Shown: positions 28,534 to 38,597, numbered from the stretch's first letter. The stretch: DNA of 64,000 nucleotides from Mucilaginibacter dorajii (GCF_024808255.1 NZ_JANTYS010000002.1:1-64000); one strand, 5' to 3'. The notes: generated by a model not told the origin, from the letters alone. Program-made: numbers and translations.

Positions 28534-28911
28534 TCAGATCCTGAGCGTTCGCAGGTTGAGATAAGAAGAGGACGTATGGAAATACGGAGCGGCCAAAGTG
28601 CCGTTTGCCCTTTTAGCGATAATCAAAGCAGTGCCGCCAATAAGCAGAAATGCGAAAAACAGGATCAGAACCTTTGTAGGAGCTGTTAAATCTTTCCTGC
28701 TTTCAAAGGAATGGAAGCTTCTTTGAAACGGAACCCTTGGTAAGTTGCTATTGGTATTCTTGTGAAGAAAATCTATAGATGACGATGGATGCAAATTAAA
28801 AGCATCATTTTGTCGTGGCAGATAGGCAATATGGACCAAACCAATAACCTGGTATATCACTAAAAGCGATAGTACTATATATTGTTGTATGATTTGTTTA
28901 TGCTTCTTCAC
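28534..28911 (-). CDS. Small membrane protein of unknown function
   Basis: A 125-residue protein that I do not recognise. It has a hydrophobic helix at about 12-31, a polar linker rich in Ser/Asn/Pro (about 35-78) and a second helix at about 81-100, followed by a short polar tail. It lies 185 bp upstream of tolC on the same strand and could be part of that transcript, but the gap suggests a separate unit. No competing frame is better. Likely real because of the clear two-helix pattern and independent position. Confidence 0.6.
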   Translation of the reverse strand: MKKHKQIIQQYIVLSLLVIYQVIGLVHIAYLPRQNDAFNLHPSSSIDFLHKNTNSNLPRVPFQRSFHSFESRKDLTAPTKVLILFFAFLLIGGTALIIAKRANGTLAAPYFHTSSSYLNLRTLRI

Positions 28912-29197
28912 AGTGTGATTTAACTAATGCAAAAATAAGTCATCGGGCTAAAATGTTTTGTAATGATTTGGATACATTGTTTTTAAAGCAATATCCGCAA
29001 ATTTTCCTGGCTGGCTTAAATCAAATCGCAAATAGCTAAGCTACATAAGCGGTTACCCAGTTAAAAACTCAATTGACTCTATAGCTTTTTAAATTATTCC
29101 GCAGCGACCCCGCCCCCTTTGCCTCCGTGATATTGTACCGTCATTGTGCTACCGTGTGTACACATCTCTTGAAATCTTATCACTAAACAAAAACGTT

Positions 29198-29336
29198 GTC
29201 ATTTCGAACGAACCTGAGGGGAGTTGTGCGCCGGAGGTGAGGAGAAATCTTGTACGACAGGCCACGTTCGCTTGTCGCTTGTATAAGATTTCTCTTTCGC
29301 ACCCCGCGCATATCCCCTTCGCTCTATCGAAATGAC
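29198..29336. repeat. Dispersed palindromic element (GTCATTTCGA family)
   Basis: Outer arms 29198-29207 and 29327-29336 are perfect complements. Inner arms around 29232-29245 and 29281-29294 (AGAAATCTTGTAC against GTATAAGATTTCT) are nearly complementary. The ends GTCAT/ATGAC are the same as those of the repeats near 18.1 kb and 40.8 kb. Non-coding. Confidence 0.7.
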
Positions 29337-29461
29337 ATTTTTCTTTTTTTAGAAAGATAGGGGTACACGGTAGGTCATTGTGTGCGGGGGCTGCTTGAAC
29401 TGCCTTTCCTTAACGCTTCGGGATAGCGCATCTGCTGCTATACTAAAAAAAACAAAAAACA

Positions 29462-29516
29462 TTTGGAGGTATCAAAAAACTGCTTACCTTTATTAAAGAA
29501 TAGAACAGAACAGAAT
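29462..29516 (+). promoter_or_regulatory. Promoter of susC-2 with AGAAY tandem repeat at the start of transcription
   Basis: -33 element TTTG (29462-29465), 19-bp spacer, -7 element TACCTTTA (29485-29492; one mismatch to TAnnTTTG). The expected start is near 29499. A run of four AGAAY pentamers (29497-29516) sits exactly there. The same layout recurs at 37005-37056. Confidence 0.7.
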
Positions 29517-29546
29517 AACCAATTATTCAAAACCAAACCAATTGTT

Positions 29547-32500
29547 ATGAAAAAAAAAGTACCACCTAAAAAACTGGGCATGTATTTAGTATGCCTTATT
29601 TTGTTGCTTTGTTATCAGCAAAGTTTTTCCCAACAAAAAAGAAGCATCTCGGGCCATGTAACCGACGAACATGGCCAGGCGCTGCCCGGAGTAAGTATTT
29701 TGCTCGACGGAACTTCTGAAGGTACAAGTACCGATCAGAATGGATTTTACAAGATCAACGTTCCTGAAACCAATGGAAAGCTTTCCTTTTCCTTTATTGG
29801 CTATTTGAAAAAAACAGTAGCGGTTACCAAAGACTGGAATGGCGACGTAACCATGGCGCCGGACAAGACATCCGGAAACCTTGGCGAAGTAGTGGTGATT
29901 GGCTACGGCACCCGAAAAAAAGCGAACCTTACCGGCGCCGTAAGTACTATTAAAGGAACCGAATTGGAGAAATCGCCGGTTGCTAACGTATCCAATACGC
30001 TTGCAGGCGCAGTACCGGGGCTAATTGTTAACACCCGCAGCGGCGAACCAGGCGCTGATGATGCCAGCATCCTGGTGAGGGGAAAAGGTACACTGGGTAA
30101 CACCAGTCCGCTGGTTGTGATTGATGGAATTCCCGATCGTGGCTTTAACCGGCTCGATCCGGCAGATATCGAATCTTTCACCGTTTTAAAGGATGCTACC
30201 GGATCTATTTATGGTGCCAGGGCTGCAAACGGTGTTATATTAATTACCACCAAAAGAGGTACAGCCGGTAAAACCACCTTATCATTTACCTCCAACTTTT
30301 CTATGACGCAGCCAACGCGTGTACCCAAAATGTTAAACTCATGGGAGTTTGCGCAATCGGCAAATGAATATGACGACCTGGTTGGTCAGCAGCATGAGTA
30401 TACTGCCGATGATATTCAAAAATATAAAGATGGCACCGACCCGCTTGGCCATCCCAATACCGATTGGTGGAAGGCGGTGATGCGAAACTGGGCTACACAA
30501 ACCAATAACACGCTTACTTTAAGAGGCGGATCGGATAAGGTGAAATATTACATATCCGGTCAGCACCTGTTTCAGAACAGTATGTATAACAGTGGCACAG
30601 ATTATTACAAAAATGACAACGGCCGTGCAAATATTGATATTACCGCTACCGATAATTTCAAGATTGGCGTAGATGTCATGTATCGCGACGAATACAAAAA
30701 TGGTGAAGCGCCGGGTTATGATGCCAATGCCATATTCAGCCAGTTGTGGAATGCATATCCTTACCTTACCCCAGTGTATCCAAACGGTAAAGTTGGCGTA
30801 GGCATTGGCGGCGGGCCGGCTACCAGTATGGTATACATCCTGAACGGCGACCTTGGCTACACCCACAACAATTATGATTTTTTGCAAACCAAAACATCAT
30901 TTAGCTGGGCATTGCCAAAGGTTACACCGGGCCTGCACCTCGACGGCTATTTTGCGTACGATGTAAATTCAAACCAGTATAAAGGCTTTAACGCGCTGCC
31001 ACCACCAGCCTATAGCTATAATAAAACTACAGGTAATTATGATGAGTTTACCTCTACCGTTCCGCCTAACTTAAGCATTACCAATAACCAAACGGTAAAC
31101 AGGCTGGTTAACGTTAAACTTGGTTACGAGCATAAATTTCAGAAACATGGTATCGAAGCATTTGTAGCCTACGAGCAACAGCAACAAACCTATACAGAGT
31201 TGGATGCCTACCGCACAGGCTTTCTGAGTAATAATGTAACCGAATTATTTGCCGGCAGCACTGTTGGCGAAACCAATAATTCTATAACCACGCAGTTTGC
31301 ACGCCAAAACTTCATCAGCAGGTTATCTTATAATTATGATGATAAGTACCTGTTGGATTATAATATGCGTTACGATGGCTCGCCTAATTTCCCGGCAGGT
31401 AAACGCTTTGGCTTCTTTCCGTCGTTATCTGCCGCATGGCGCATCTCGCAGGAAAGTTTCTTTCACTCATCTGTAATTGACGATCTGAAACTAAGGGGAT
31501 CATGGGGAAAAACCGGTAATGATGCAGTTAATGCCTTCCAGTACATACAAACCTACGGGCTTCAGGCCGGTCAAATATCACAATACCTGGGGGCGGGTTA
31601 TTATTACGGGCCAAATGCTACCCAGGTTCCGGGCTTCTCTTTAGGCCCAACACCAAATACAAATATCACCTGGGAAGTGGCCACAACCACGAACATTGGC
31701 CTTGATGCGCAATTATTTCACGCGCTTTCCATCAGCGTAGATGTATTTAAGTCGTCAAGGAACAACATACTGGTTGCGCCAGGCTCAGCCGTACCAGATT
31801 ATACCGGTTTAACTTTACCCGATGTAAACCTGGGCAAGGTTAACAACAAAGGCATGGAGCTTGACCTTGGTTATAATAAAAAACTGGGCGAAGATCTTTC
31901 TTTTAATGTTAACGGCAACATGACCTATGCGGTTAATAAAGTGATATACGGAGCCGAACCGGCAAACGTGCCGGCTTACCAACGTGTAACAGGTTATCCT
32001 ATTGATTCATGGTTACTTTACCAGGCCGATGGCATCTTTCAAAATACTGCCGAGTTAAATGCTTCTCCCCATCCAACAGGTACAGGCGTTGGCGATATCA
32101 GGTATAAAGATATAAATGGCGACGGTGTGATCAATGACCTTGATAAAGTAAGGACCACCCTTTCAAACACGCCACAGATCCTTTACGGCTTAACCCTTGG
32201 CGGCCGTTACAAAAACTTCGACTTTACGATATTTTTCCAGGGACAGGCCAAATCCAAAGCAATTTTGATGCCCAGTGGACTAAATATGGCCGAGGAGTTT
32301 TTCACAGGGCGCTGGCAAAAAGAAGGGGATGATACCTACCCCCGCACTTTCAACGGTCCAACAAGCCGCACTTTTGGCTCAAACGCTTATCCCTCAACTT
32401 TCTGGCTTCGTAATGACGCTTTTCTGCGCCTGAAAAACGTGGAGCTTGGCTATAGCTTTTCTAAAGATTTGCTGGCCCGGATAAAAGTGAAATCAGCCAG

Positions 32501-32645
32501 GGTATTCATCAGCGGGAATAACCTGTTCTCCATCGACAGCTTTGGTCCTTCCTTCGACCCTGAAAGTGCAACCGGAACTGTGAATAACGGCAGGATCTAT
32601 CCGCAGCAACGGATCATCAATCTTGGCGTAAATGTTACATTTTAA
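29547..32645 (+). CDS. SusC/RagA-family TonB-linked outer-membrane protein
   Basis: A 1032-residue importer barrel. The start at 29547 (MKKKVPPKKLGMYLV) gives a proper signal peptide (cleavage near SFSQQ). The upstream in-frame ATG 29463 would lie in the promoter. Domains: carboxypeptidase-regulatory-like (ISGHVTDEHGQALPGVSIL), plug with VVIGYGTRKKANLTGAVS, ILVRGKGTLGNTSPLVVIDG, then a 22-strand barrel ending in NLGVNVTF. It is followed after 12 bp by SusD, then by a GntR regulator, SSS symporter and two glycosidases. It is the outer-membrane entry point of this polysaccharide locus. Confidence 0.96.
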   Translation: MKKKVPPKKLGMYLVCLILLLCYQQSFSQQKRSISGHVTDEHGQALPGVSILLDGTSEGTSTDQNGFYKINVPETNGKLSFSFIGYLKKTVAVTKDWNGDVTMAPDKTSGNLGEVVVIGYGTRKKANLTGAVSTIKGTELEKSPVANVSNTLAGAVPGLIVNTRSGEPGADDASILVRGKGTLGNTSPLVVIDGIPDRGFNRLDPADIESFTVLKDATGSIYGARAANGVILITTKRGTAGKTTLSFTSNFSMTQPTRVPKMLNSWEFAQSANEYDDLVGQQHEYTADDIQKYKDGTDPLGHPNTDWWKAVMRNWATQTNNTLTLRGGSDKVKYYISGQHLFQNSMYNSGTDYYKNDNGRANIDITATDNFKIGVDVMYRDEYKNGEAPGYDANAIFSQLWNAYPYLTPVYPNGKVGVGIGGGPATSMVYILNGDLGYTHNNYDFLQTKTSFSWALPKVTPGLHLDGYFAYDVNSNQYKGFNALPPPAYSYNKTTGNYDEFTSTVPPNLSITNNQTVNRLVNVKLGYEHKFQKHGIEAFVAYEQQQQTYTELDAYRTGFLSNNVTELFAGSTVGETNNSITTQFARQNFISRLSYNYDDKYLLDYNMRYDGSPNFPAGKRFGFFPSLSAAWRISQESFFHSSVIDDLKLRGSWGKTGNDAVNAFQYIQTYGLQAGQISQYLGAGYYYGPNATQVPGFSLGPTPNTNITWEVATTTNIGLDAQLFHALSISVDVFKSSRNNILVAPGSAVPDYTGLTLPDVNLGKVNNKGMELDLGYNKKLGEDLSFNVNGNMTYAVNKVIYGAEPANVPAYQRVTGYPIDSWLLYQADGIFQNTAELNASPHPTGTGVGDIRYKDINGDGVINDLDKVRTTLSNTPQILYGLTLGGRYKNFDFTIFFQGQAKSKAILMPSGLNMAEEFFTGRWQKEGDDTYPRTFNGPTSRTFGSNAYPSTFWLRNDAFLRLKNVELGYSFSKDLLARIKVKSARVFISGNNLFSIDSFGPSFDPESATGTVNNGRIYPQQRIINLGVNVTF

Positions 32646-32657
32646 ATGATTTGTGTG

Positions 32658-34307
32658 ATGAAAAAAATATATACAATCTTTAGTTTGACACTCTTATTTT
32701 TTACGGGGATATCCTGTAAAAAAGTGCTCGACCTACAGCCAACCAGCTCTTTCTCAACCAATACGGTTTGGACAGACCCCGCGCTTATCCAGGTATTTGT
32801 TAACCAGATCTATAAAGAATCCGTATTTGCATTTAAAGATGGTGGATTTGGATGGGGTTCGCAAACAGATGAATTATACAGTAATTTTAACTGGTGCAAT
32901 GAAAACACCTATATTATGGGTCAGGCTACCCCTGATAACCAGGGCAGCTCGTTCCCTTTAAACTACAGTTCAACACTTAATTATTGGACAACCCTGTACA
33001 GTACCATTCAAAAAACAAACCAGTTTTTTCAAAATGTGGTACAGGCAGATACCGTAGGCCATGGCGCGCAACTCAACAACATGAAGGGCGAAGTTCATTT
33101 TTTAAGAGCGCTATGTTATTTTGAATTGTTGAAGCGTTTTGGCGGCGTACCGTTGATCACCAAAGTTTACACCGTTAATGATAACACCTTTAACGAATCG
33201 AGGGCTACCTGGGACCAGACAAGGGATTTTATCCTGACCGATATTGCCGCTGCCGCTGCCATACTTCCAAAAACCTATAGCAGTGCTGACTATGGCAAAG
33301 CAACCCTGGGCGCCGCGCTCGCGCTCAAATCGCGCCTGTTGTTATATGCTGCAAGCCCTACCTACAACACCTCAAATGACGCCAGCCGGTGGCAGGCAGC
33401 TTCCGACGCTGCAAAAGCGGTTATTGATCTTGGCCTATATTCGTTGCATGGTAATTCAACAACTTATAACACAATTTTTACCGACTTTTTTAACAGCGAA
33501 GTGATCTTCTCGAGGGTGTTTAGCGCTACCGTACAGGAAGACCGGTACAACACGCTTTACCGCGATCTTAGTCCGAACGGTTATAATGGCTATAGCGCAT
33601 ATAATGTACTGGAGCAAATGGTTGAAGACTTTGATATGGCCGACGGAACGCCCTTTAGCTGGGCTACTAACGGAGCCAATCCGTACCAGAACCGGGATCC
33701 CCGTTTTTATGCCGATATCCTGTTTAACGGTTCTCCTTTCCAGGGCCGCGGCGCGCAGTTTTATGAAGGAGGGCTCGATTCAAAAGAGAGTTCTTTATCG
33801 CCATGGAATGCATCAAAAACCGGTTACACCATAAGGAAAATGGTTGATGAAAGCTATAATTTTAATATTCAGCCCTACAGCGCCTGTCAATGGGTATCCT
33901 TCCGTTTGGGAGAAATTTATTTAAATTATGCAGAAGCACAAGCAGCACTTGGCAACAGCGGGCAGGCATTACTTTACCTGAATAAGATAAGGGACAGAGC
34001 CGGTATGCCGGCAATAACAGCAACAGGAACCGCTTTAACCGATGCCATCAGGCATGAAAGGCGGATAGAACTGTGCTTTGAAGGCCACCGTTATTTTGAC
34101 ATTCGCCGTTGGGGCATAGCCGAGATTGGTTCAAAAGATGGCTTGGGTATTACCATTACGCCAACATCATCTGCCAATACCTCTTTTACCTACAAGGTAG
34201 TTACCATGCAAAAAAGAACCTGGGTGCCCAGCTTTTACTATTATCCTATTCCCCGCAAGGAGATACAGATCAATCCTAACCTGAAACAAAACCCTAATTA
34301 CAACTAA
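32658..34307 (+). CDS. RagB/SusD-family nutrient-uptake lipoprotein
   Basis: A 549-residue SusD protein of the classical type. The lipobox is GISC (Cys about 19), followed by KKVLDLQPTSSFS, the usual start of the mature protein. C-terminal family landmarks are present: RLGEIYLNYAEAQAALG, ALLYLNKIRDRAGMP, IRHERRIELCFEGHRYFDIRRWG, and the final YPIPRKEIQINPNLKQNP. Translation could begin at 32646, but the ATG at 32658 gives a better signal and follows the susC stop by 12 bp. It pairs with the upstream SusC. Confidence 0.96.
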   Translation: MKKIYTIFSLTLLFFTGISCKKVLDLQPTSSFSTNTVWTDPALIQVFVNQIYKESVFAFKDGGFGWGSQTDELYSNFNWCNENTYIMGQATPDNQGSSFPLNYSSTLNYWTTLYSTIQKTNQFFQNVVQADTVGHGAQLNNMKGEVHFLRALCYFELLKRFGGVPLITKVYTVNDNTFNESRATWDQTRDFILTDIAAAAAILPKTYSSADYGKATLGAALALKSRLLLYAASPTYNTSNDASRWQAASDAAKAVIDLGLYSLHGNSTTYNTIFTDFFNSEVIFSRVFSATVQEDRYNTLYRDLSPNGYNGYSAYNVLEQMVEDFDMADGTPFSWATNGANPYQNRDPRFYADILFNGSPFQGRGAQFYEGGLDSKESSLSPWNASKTGYTIRKMVDESYNFNIQPYSACQWVSFRLGEIYLNYAEAQAALGNSGQALLYLNKIRDRAGMPAITATGTALTDAIRHERRIELCFEGHRYFDIRRWGIAEIGSKDGLGITITPTSSANTSFTYKVVTMQKRTWVPSFYYYPIPRKEIQINPNLKQNPNYN

Positions 34308-34328
34308 AACAAATGATGTGTAAAAAAA

Positions 34329-34355
34329 GGCAGCAAAGCAGCTGCCTTTTTTTTT
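34329..34355 (+). terminator. Terminator after susD-2
   Basis: GGCAGC (34329-34334) pairs with GCTGCC (34341-34346) and the stem can extend into flanking A and T runs; nine T follow (34347-34355). It separates the susCD transcript from the GntR-SSS operon. Confidence 0.9.
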
Positions 34356-34384
34356 CTTACTTTGCCTAAAACTACGCGTATCCA

Positions 34385-35395
34385 ATGGATAGAATTTTTG
34401 AAGAAATAAGAAAGCTGGCAGAAATACCATCTTATTCAAAGCATGACCGGTTTGTACAGGGGATTATCAATTCCATCGACGAAAAGATAATTGGTCAGGA
34501 CGAGATGCTGCCATCTGTAAACCGGCTGATTAAAGAGCTTGGTTTTTCAAGGGAAACCATTGTAAAAGGCTACAAAGACTTAATTAGCCGCGGAATTGTA
34601 GAGGCCAAAAACCGTTTGGGTTATTTTGTAGGTAATGGCAATACCGGGCAAACTTTAAACGTGGCGTTACTGATGTATAACCTGGATACTTTTGAAGAAC
34701 AGTTTTACCGCAATTTCAGGCATGAACTTGGCGATAACGTTCAGTTAACCCCTTACTTTCACCACGGTAATATCGAGATATTTGAAACTATCCTACTGCA
34801 AATAAAAGGTAAATATGGCATGTATGTGGTAGCCCCAATTCCGCATCCCAAAACAAAGGAATTACTGGAAACCATCCCACGTAATAAATTCCTGATGTTT
34901 GACCGCTTTGAACAATTAGATGGGGAGTTTAACCATATTACCCAGGAGTTTGGCGATGCATCTTATGCTGTTTTTGCAAAACTGGCACCCCAAATAAAAC
35001 AGTTTGATGAATTTATATTTTATCATTCTGCAAATTCATTAGATCCGAAAGAGATTGTACAATCCTTTAAAAAGTTTCTGAAGGATTTCGATATCAAAGG
35101 CCGGATAGAAGAAGAATATACTGCCGGTTCGGTTGAAAAAGGGAAGGTATACTTTACACTGGACAACTTTGCCTTATGGCAGATTATACGCGATTGCAAA
35201 ACCAAAAAACTCAAGCCTGGTAAAGATCTGGGGGTACTATCTCATAATGACGAACCCGCTAAAGAGATCATCGGGGTCACTACGTTTTCTGCTGATTTCT
35301 CAAACATGGGAAAAATGGCCGGTCAGGCTGTTTTATCAAAAGAAAAAATACAATTAACCGTTCCTATGATCCTATTTGACAGGCATACACTTTAG
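34385..35395 (+). CDS. GntR-family regulator with LacI-like sugar-sensing domain
   Basis: A 336-residue sensor-regulator. N-terminal GntR winged helix (about residues 20-85: GQDEMLPSVNRLIKELGFSR, then ETIVKGYKDLISRGIV and KNRLGYFVG) is fused to a periplasmic-binding-protein-like domain (about 90-336), as in AraR-type regulators, which release DNA when a sugar binds. It sits inside the polysaccharide locus, 9 bp before the symporter gene. The AGAAY repeats at the promoters of susC-2 and of the glycosidase genes are its best candidate operators. The inducer is unknown. Confidence 0.9.
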   Translation: MDRIFEEIRKLAEIPSYSKHDRFVQGIINSIDEKIIGQDEMLPSVNRLIKELGFSRETIVKGYKDLISRGIVEAKNRLGYFVGNGNTGQTLNVALLMYNLDTFEEQFYRNFRHELGDNVQLTPYFHHGNIEIFETILLQIKGKYGMYVVAPIPHPKTKELLETIPRNKFLMFDRFEQLDGEFNHITQEFGDASYAVFAKLAPQIKQFDEFIFYHSANSLDPKEIVQSFKKFLKDFDIKGRIEEEYTAGSVEKGKVYFTLDNFALWQIIRDCKTKKLKPGKDLGVLSHNDEPAKEIIGVTTFSADFSNMGKMAGQAVLSKEKIQLTVPMILFDRHTL

Positions 35396-35404
35396 GCATT
35401 CGCT

Positions 35405-37003
35405 ATGAATACCACCATGATCATCGGCTTTCTTTTCTTTACCGGGATAGTGGCGTTTACATTGTGGTACAAAAGTGGTAAAACCAAGGTCAAAACATTA
35501 AACGGGTTGTTTTTTGCCAACAGGAGCCTTGGTTTTTTATTAGTTGGCGGTGGCTTATTGTTTACCAATATCAATACAGCCTCTATCATTGGCGAAAACG
35601 AGCTAACCTACACCAATAATATGACCGTTATGGCCTGGGGCGTAACTTCGGTATTAGCCATGTTGCTGGTATCTGAGTTTATCATGCCACTGTATATCAA
35701 AATGGGGATAGCAACCACACCCGATTTTTTGACCGCGAGGTATGGCGGCGGTGTTGGCAAATTAGTTTCGGTTATATTTTTGGTAAGCTACGTGTTTAAC
35801 CTCCTGCCGTCTGTACTTTACGCGGGGGCAGTAGCCTTTAATGGCTTATTTCATTTTTCAGATGTCTGGAAAATGGAGTACTGGGCAGTTATCCTGATCC
35901 TGGTTTGGATAATGGGTACAATCGGCTGTCTTTTTTCGATGTTAGGCGGGCTCAAAGCAATTACCACGCTCGATATTCTGCTTGGCATCGGTTTTTTTAC
36001 CGGCGGAATCCTGCTGCCCTTCTTTGGGTTAAAATATATAGGGCATGGCAATATCAGCGCAGGTTTGCACCAGGTACTTACGGTACATAAAGCACATTTA
36101 AACAGCATAGGCTCATCAGCTGATGCCATCCCCTTTGGTACCTTGTTTACTGGTATGTTACTGGTTAATCTTTATTACTGGGGTACCGAGCAATATATTA
36201 TTCAACAGGTGCTTGCGTCAAAAGACCTGAAAACCTCGCAACAAGGTTTGGCTGTAGCCTCTTTAGGCAAACTGATCTCTCCTTTACTTTTAAATATACC
36301 CGGCATTATAGCGGTGCATATTTTTTCAAAAATGCACAATACCGCCGAGGTATTCCCGAGGTTAGATAGCCTGGTATCCCCTCCTTTTATAGCTGGCTTT
36401 ATTGCCGCGGTGATATTTGTTGCCGCCCTTACTACTTTTAATGCAGGCCTTAACAGTTCAAGCACATTGTTCATGCTCAACATATATAAGCCCTGGTTAC
36501 AAAAACGTTCAAAGCAGGTTCCCGAAAAAAAACTGTTAAGAACAGCCAAACAATTTGAAATCGCGGTTTGCCTGGCTGCCATGTTTATCGCCCCGCTTAT
36601 CCTGTTTGTTAAAAATGGCTTTTATACTTATGTGCAAATAGTTAATGGTTTTTTTAATGTACCCATATTTACCATTATGTTTATGGGCTTTGTTACCACA
36701 AAAGTTCCGGCAGTAGCGGCTAAAACAGGTTTGATCTTTTTTATTGTATGCTATGCCCTTTCCCAATTAGTTTTTGATACACACATTCATTTTTTACATA
36801 TCCTGGCCATTTTATTTGTGCTTACCTGTGGTATGATGCTGGTTATTGGTAAATTATATCCTATGCCTGTGCCGTACGCGCTAAAGCTTAATAATATAGT
36901 GGATATAAAGCCATGGAAAAACCGCCATTATTATACCGCGATATTACTTATATTGATGGTGGTATTGTTTGTTCTTTTCTCGCCGTTTATTCTTTCAAAA
37001 TAA
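35405..37003 (+). CDS. SSS-family sodium:solute symporter
   Basis: A 532-residue inner-membrane symporter with about 13-14 helices, using sodium to import a sugar or related solute from the periplasm. Typical stretches are GLFFANRSLGFLLVGGGLLFTNINTASIIGE in helices 1-2 and TPDFLTARYGGGVGKLVSV. The Thr/Ser-rich helix 8 segment TTFNAGLNSSSTLFMLNIY is where Na2-site residues lie in the family. It is cotranscribed with the GntR regulator. It probably imports the monosaccharide or oligosaccharide released by the locus enzymes. Confidence 0.93.
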   Translation: MNTTMIIGFLFFTGIVAFTLWYKSGKTKVKTLNGLFFANRSLGFLLVGGGLLFTNINTASIIGENELTYTNNMTVMAWGVTSVLAMLLVSEFIMPLYIKMGIATTPDFLTARYGGGVGKLVSVIFLVSYVFNLLPSVLYAGAVAFNGLFHFSDVWKMEYWAVILILVWIMGTIGCLFSMLGGLKAITTLDILLGIGFFTGGILLPFFGLKYIGHGNISAGLHQVLTVHKAHLNSIGSSADAIPFGTLFTGMLLVNLYYWGTEQYIIQQVLASKDLKTSQQGLAVASLGKLISPLLLNIPGIIAVHIFSKMHNTAEVFPRLDSLVSPPFIAGFIAAVIFVAALTTFNAGLNSSSTLFMLNIYKPWLQKRSKQVPEKKLLRTAKQFEIAVCLAAMFIAPLILFVKNGFYTYVQIVNGFFNVPIFTIMFMGFVTTKVPAVAAKTGLIFFIVCYALSQLVFDTHIHFLHILAILFVLTCGMMLVIGKLYPMPVPYALKLNNIVDIKPWKNRHYYTAILLILMVVLFVLFSPFILSK

Positions 37004-37004
37004 T

Positions 37005-37056
37005 TTTGGCACTATTAAAATATTTAATAATTTTATAGAATAGAACAGAATAGAAC
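37005..37056 (+). promoter_or_regulatory. Promoter of the glycosidase genes with AGAAY tandem repeat
   Basis: -33 element TTTG (37005-37008), 19-bp spacer, -7 element TAATTTTA (37028-37035). AGAATAGAACAGAA starts at 37037, with four AGAAY pentamers to 37056, exactly at the expected start of transcription. The 14-mer is identical to that at 29497-29510. Confidence 0.7.
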
Positions 37057-37151
37057 TTTTCCAAACAGGCTGAGTTCAGCTACATGGTCAAATATTGATT
37101 ATGTAATTAAATATACCAATTCATTTAACCTATAATTATAACTTATACAAC

Positions 37152-38597
37152 ATGGTTTTGCTTAAATACAAAGCGGCTTTGCTCTTATTTCTTTTCATAG
37201 GCTACAAAACTATCGCCCAGGAAAAGGGGATTATTTTTAACTCATCTGATAAAGAACTTGTAGAGTCGTTTAACTGGGCTAAGGAAACAGCGCTGCATTA
37301 TAAAGGTGCGGATACCGATCCGGTAGGTCCCTGGTATGAATCGGCGCTTCCACCCCGGTCTGCATTTTGCATGCGCGATGTATCCCACCAATGTATAGGA
37401 GCCGAAATATTAGGCTTAAGCCGTCAGAATACCAACATGTTTAACCTGTTTGCAGAAAATATTTCCCAATCAAAAAACTGGTGTACCTATTGGGAAATCA
37501 ACAAATGGGCGAAACCGGCCCCCGACGATTATAGAAACGACCAGGAATTTTGGTATAACCTGCCCGCCAATTTTGACATTTTATATGCAAGTTGGCGGAT
37601 GTACCTATGGACAGGGGACCGCCATTATATTGATGCGCCCGCTTTTGTCAATTTTCAGCAAAAAACAGTGAAAGAATATATAGACGCCTGGGTACTTGCC
37701 CCCGATTCTATGTTGAAAAGGCCCGCCCATCCCAATGCGCCGGTGCCCTATAATGAAAACGATTCTTTTCACCGCTGCCGTGGGTTACCTTCTTATTCGG
37801 AAGGCGTGCCGAATTTAAAAACCGGCGCCGACCTGGTTGCCGCGCTATACAGGGGAATGCACACCTATTCGGAAATTATGGCGACAAAAGGAAAGTTTAA
37901 AGAAGCGGCACTTTATGAGCAAAAAGCACAACAGTACAGAAAACACCTGGAGGCTGATTGGTGGAATGAAAAAAGCAACCAGTACTATACCTATTACAGT
38001 AACAATAACCAGTTTGGCATGCAAGAAGGAGAAACCTTCCTCCTTTGGTTTGATGCGTTGAAAGATACCGTAAGGGCAAATAAAACAATTAAACGCGTCG
38101 CGGCTTCCAGGTGGAATGTTGAAAACATGTCTTACTATCCTTTCCTGCTTTACAAATTTGGCAATTGGGAAAAAGCAAGGGAATACATTCTATTCCTATC
38201 CAACCCATCTACAGCAAGGCGCGAATACCCCGAAGTATCCTACGGTATAATTGAAGGTGTTGTACAGGGCCTAATGGGCATTACCCCTGATGCACGGACT
38301 AAAACCCTGAGTACCATTTACAAAACCAGCAATGCGGACAATGCGGCTGTTACTAACTTATCCCTTTTGAATACCAGCATCAACCTGGCGCATTTAAACA
38401 GGCAGCAATCAATAATTACTAATACCGGGAAAACATCATTTAAATGGAAGGCGATGTTTTATGGTTCATTTCAACGGGCTAACATTAATGGAAAAGCTGT
38501 TACCTTAAAAAAAGGAACGGATGACCAAAACAGGATGATATCTTTTGTGGAAGCTAATGTAGCTCCCGGTCAAAAAGTTAACATCAAAATGTATTAA
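37152..38597 (+). CDS. Secreted (alpha/alpha)6-barrel glycosidase-like protein
   Basis: A 481-residue exported protein (signal peptide to about GYKTIAQ). The sequence has the periodic helical pattern of the six-hairpin glycosidase superfamily: LPPRSAFCMRDVSHQ near residue 70 (Arg/Asp of the first hairpins), WINKWAKP-like aromatic segments, MQEGETFLLWFDAL and YPEVSYGIIEGVVQG in later hairpins. A short beta-domain forms the C-terminus. I cannot assign a GH family; the fold suggests hydrolysis of rhamnoside, glucuronide or similar links. The next gene, 29 bp on, has a related fold and is in the same transcript. Confidence 0.75.
   Translation: MVLLKYKAALLLFLFIGYKTIAQEKGIIFNSSDKELVESFNWAKETALHYKGADTDPVGPWYESALPPRSAFCMRDVSHQCIGAEILGLSRQNTNMFNLFAENISQSKNWCTYWEINKWAKPAPDDYRNDQEFWYNLPANFDILYASWRMYLWTGDRHYIDAPAFVNFQQKTVKEYIDAWVLAPDSMLKRPAHPNAPVPYNENDSFHRCRGLPSYSEGVPNLKTGADLVAALYRGMHTYSEIMATKGKFKEAALYEQKAQQYRKHLEADWWNEKSNQYYTYYSNNNQFGMQEGETFLLWFDALKDTVRANKTIKRVAASRWNVENMSYYPFLLYKFGNWEKAREYILFLSNPSTARREYPEVSYGIIEGVVQGLMGITPDARTKTLSTIYKTSNADNAAVTNLSLLNTSINLAHLNRQQSIITNTGKTSFKWKAMFYGSFQRANINGKAVTLKKGTDDQNRMISFVEANVAPGQKVNIKMY

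Larger units (their letters stand above)
28912..29546. other. 635-bp intergenic region with a dispersed repeat and the PUL promoter
   Basis: It contains no convincing gene. A palindromic element spans 29198-29336 (outer arms GTCATTTCGA/TCGAAATGAC and an inner pair around 29232 and 29281-29294 with GAGAAATCTTGTAC-like arms). The promoter of the following susC lies at 29462-29492. The ORF at 29144-29335 is a by-product of the repeat. Confidence 0.65.

Noticed and set aside
29144..29335. 63-codon frame before the second susC
   Set aside because: It coincides with the dispersed GTCATTTCGA element and has no protein-like composition.
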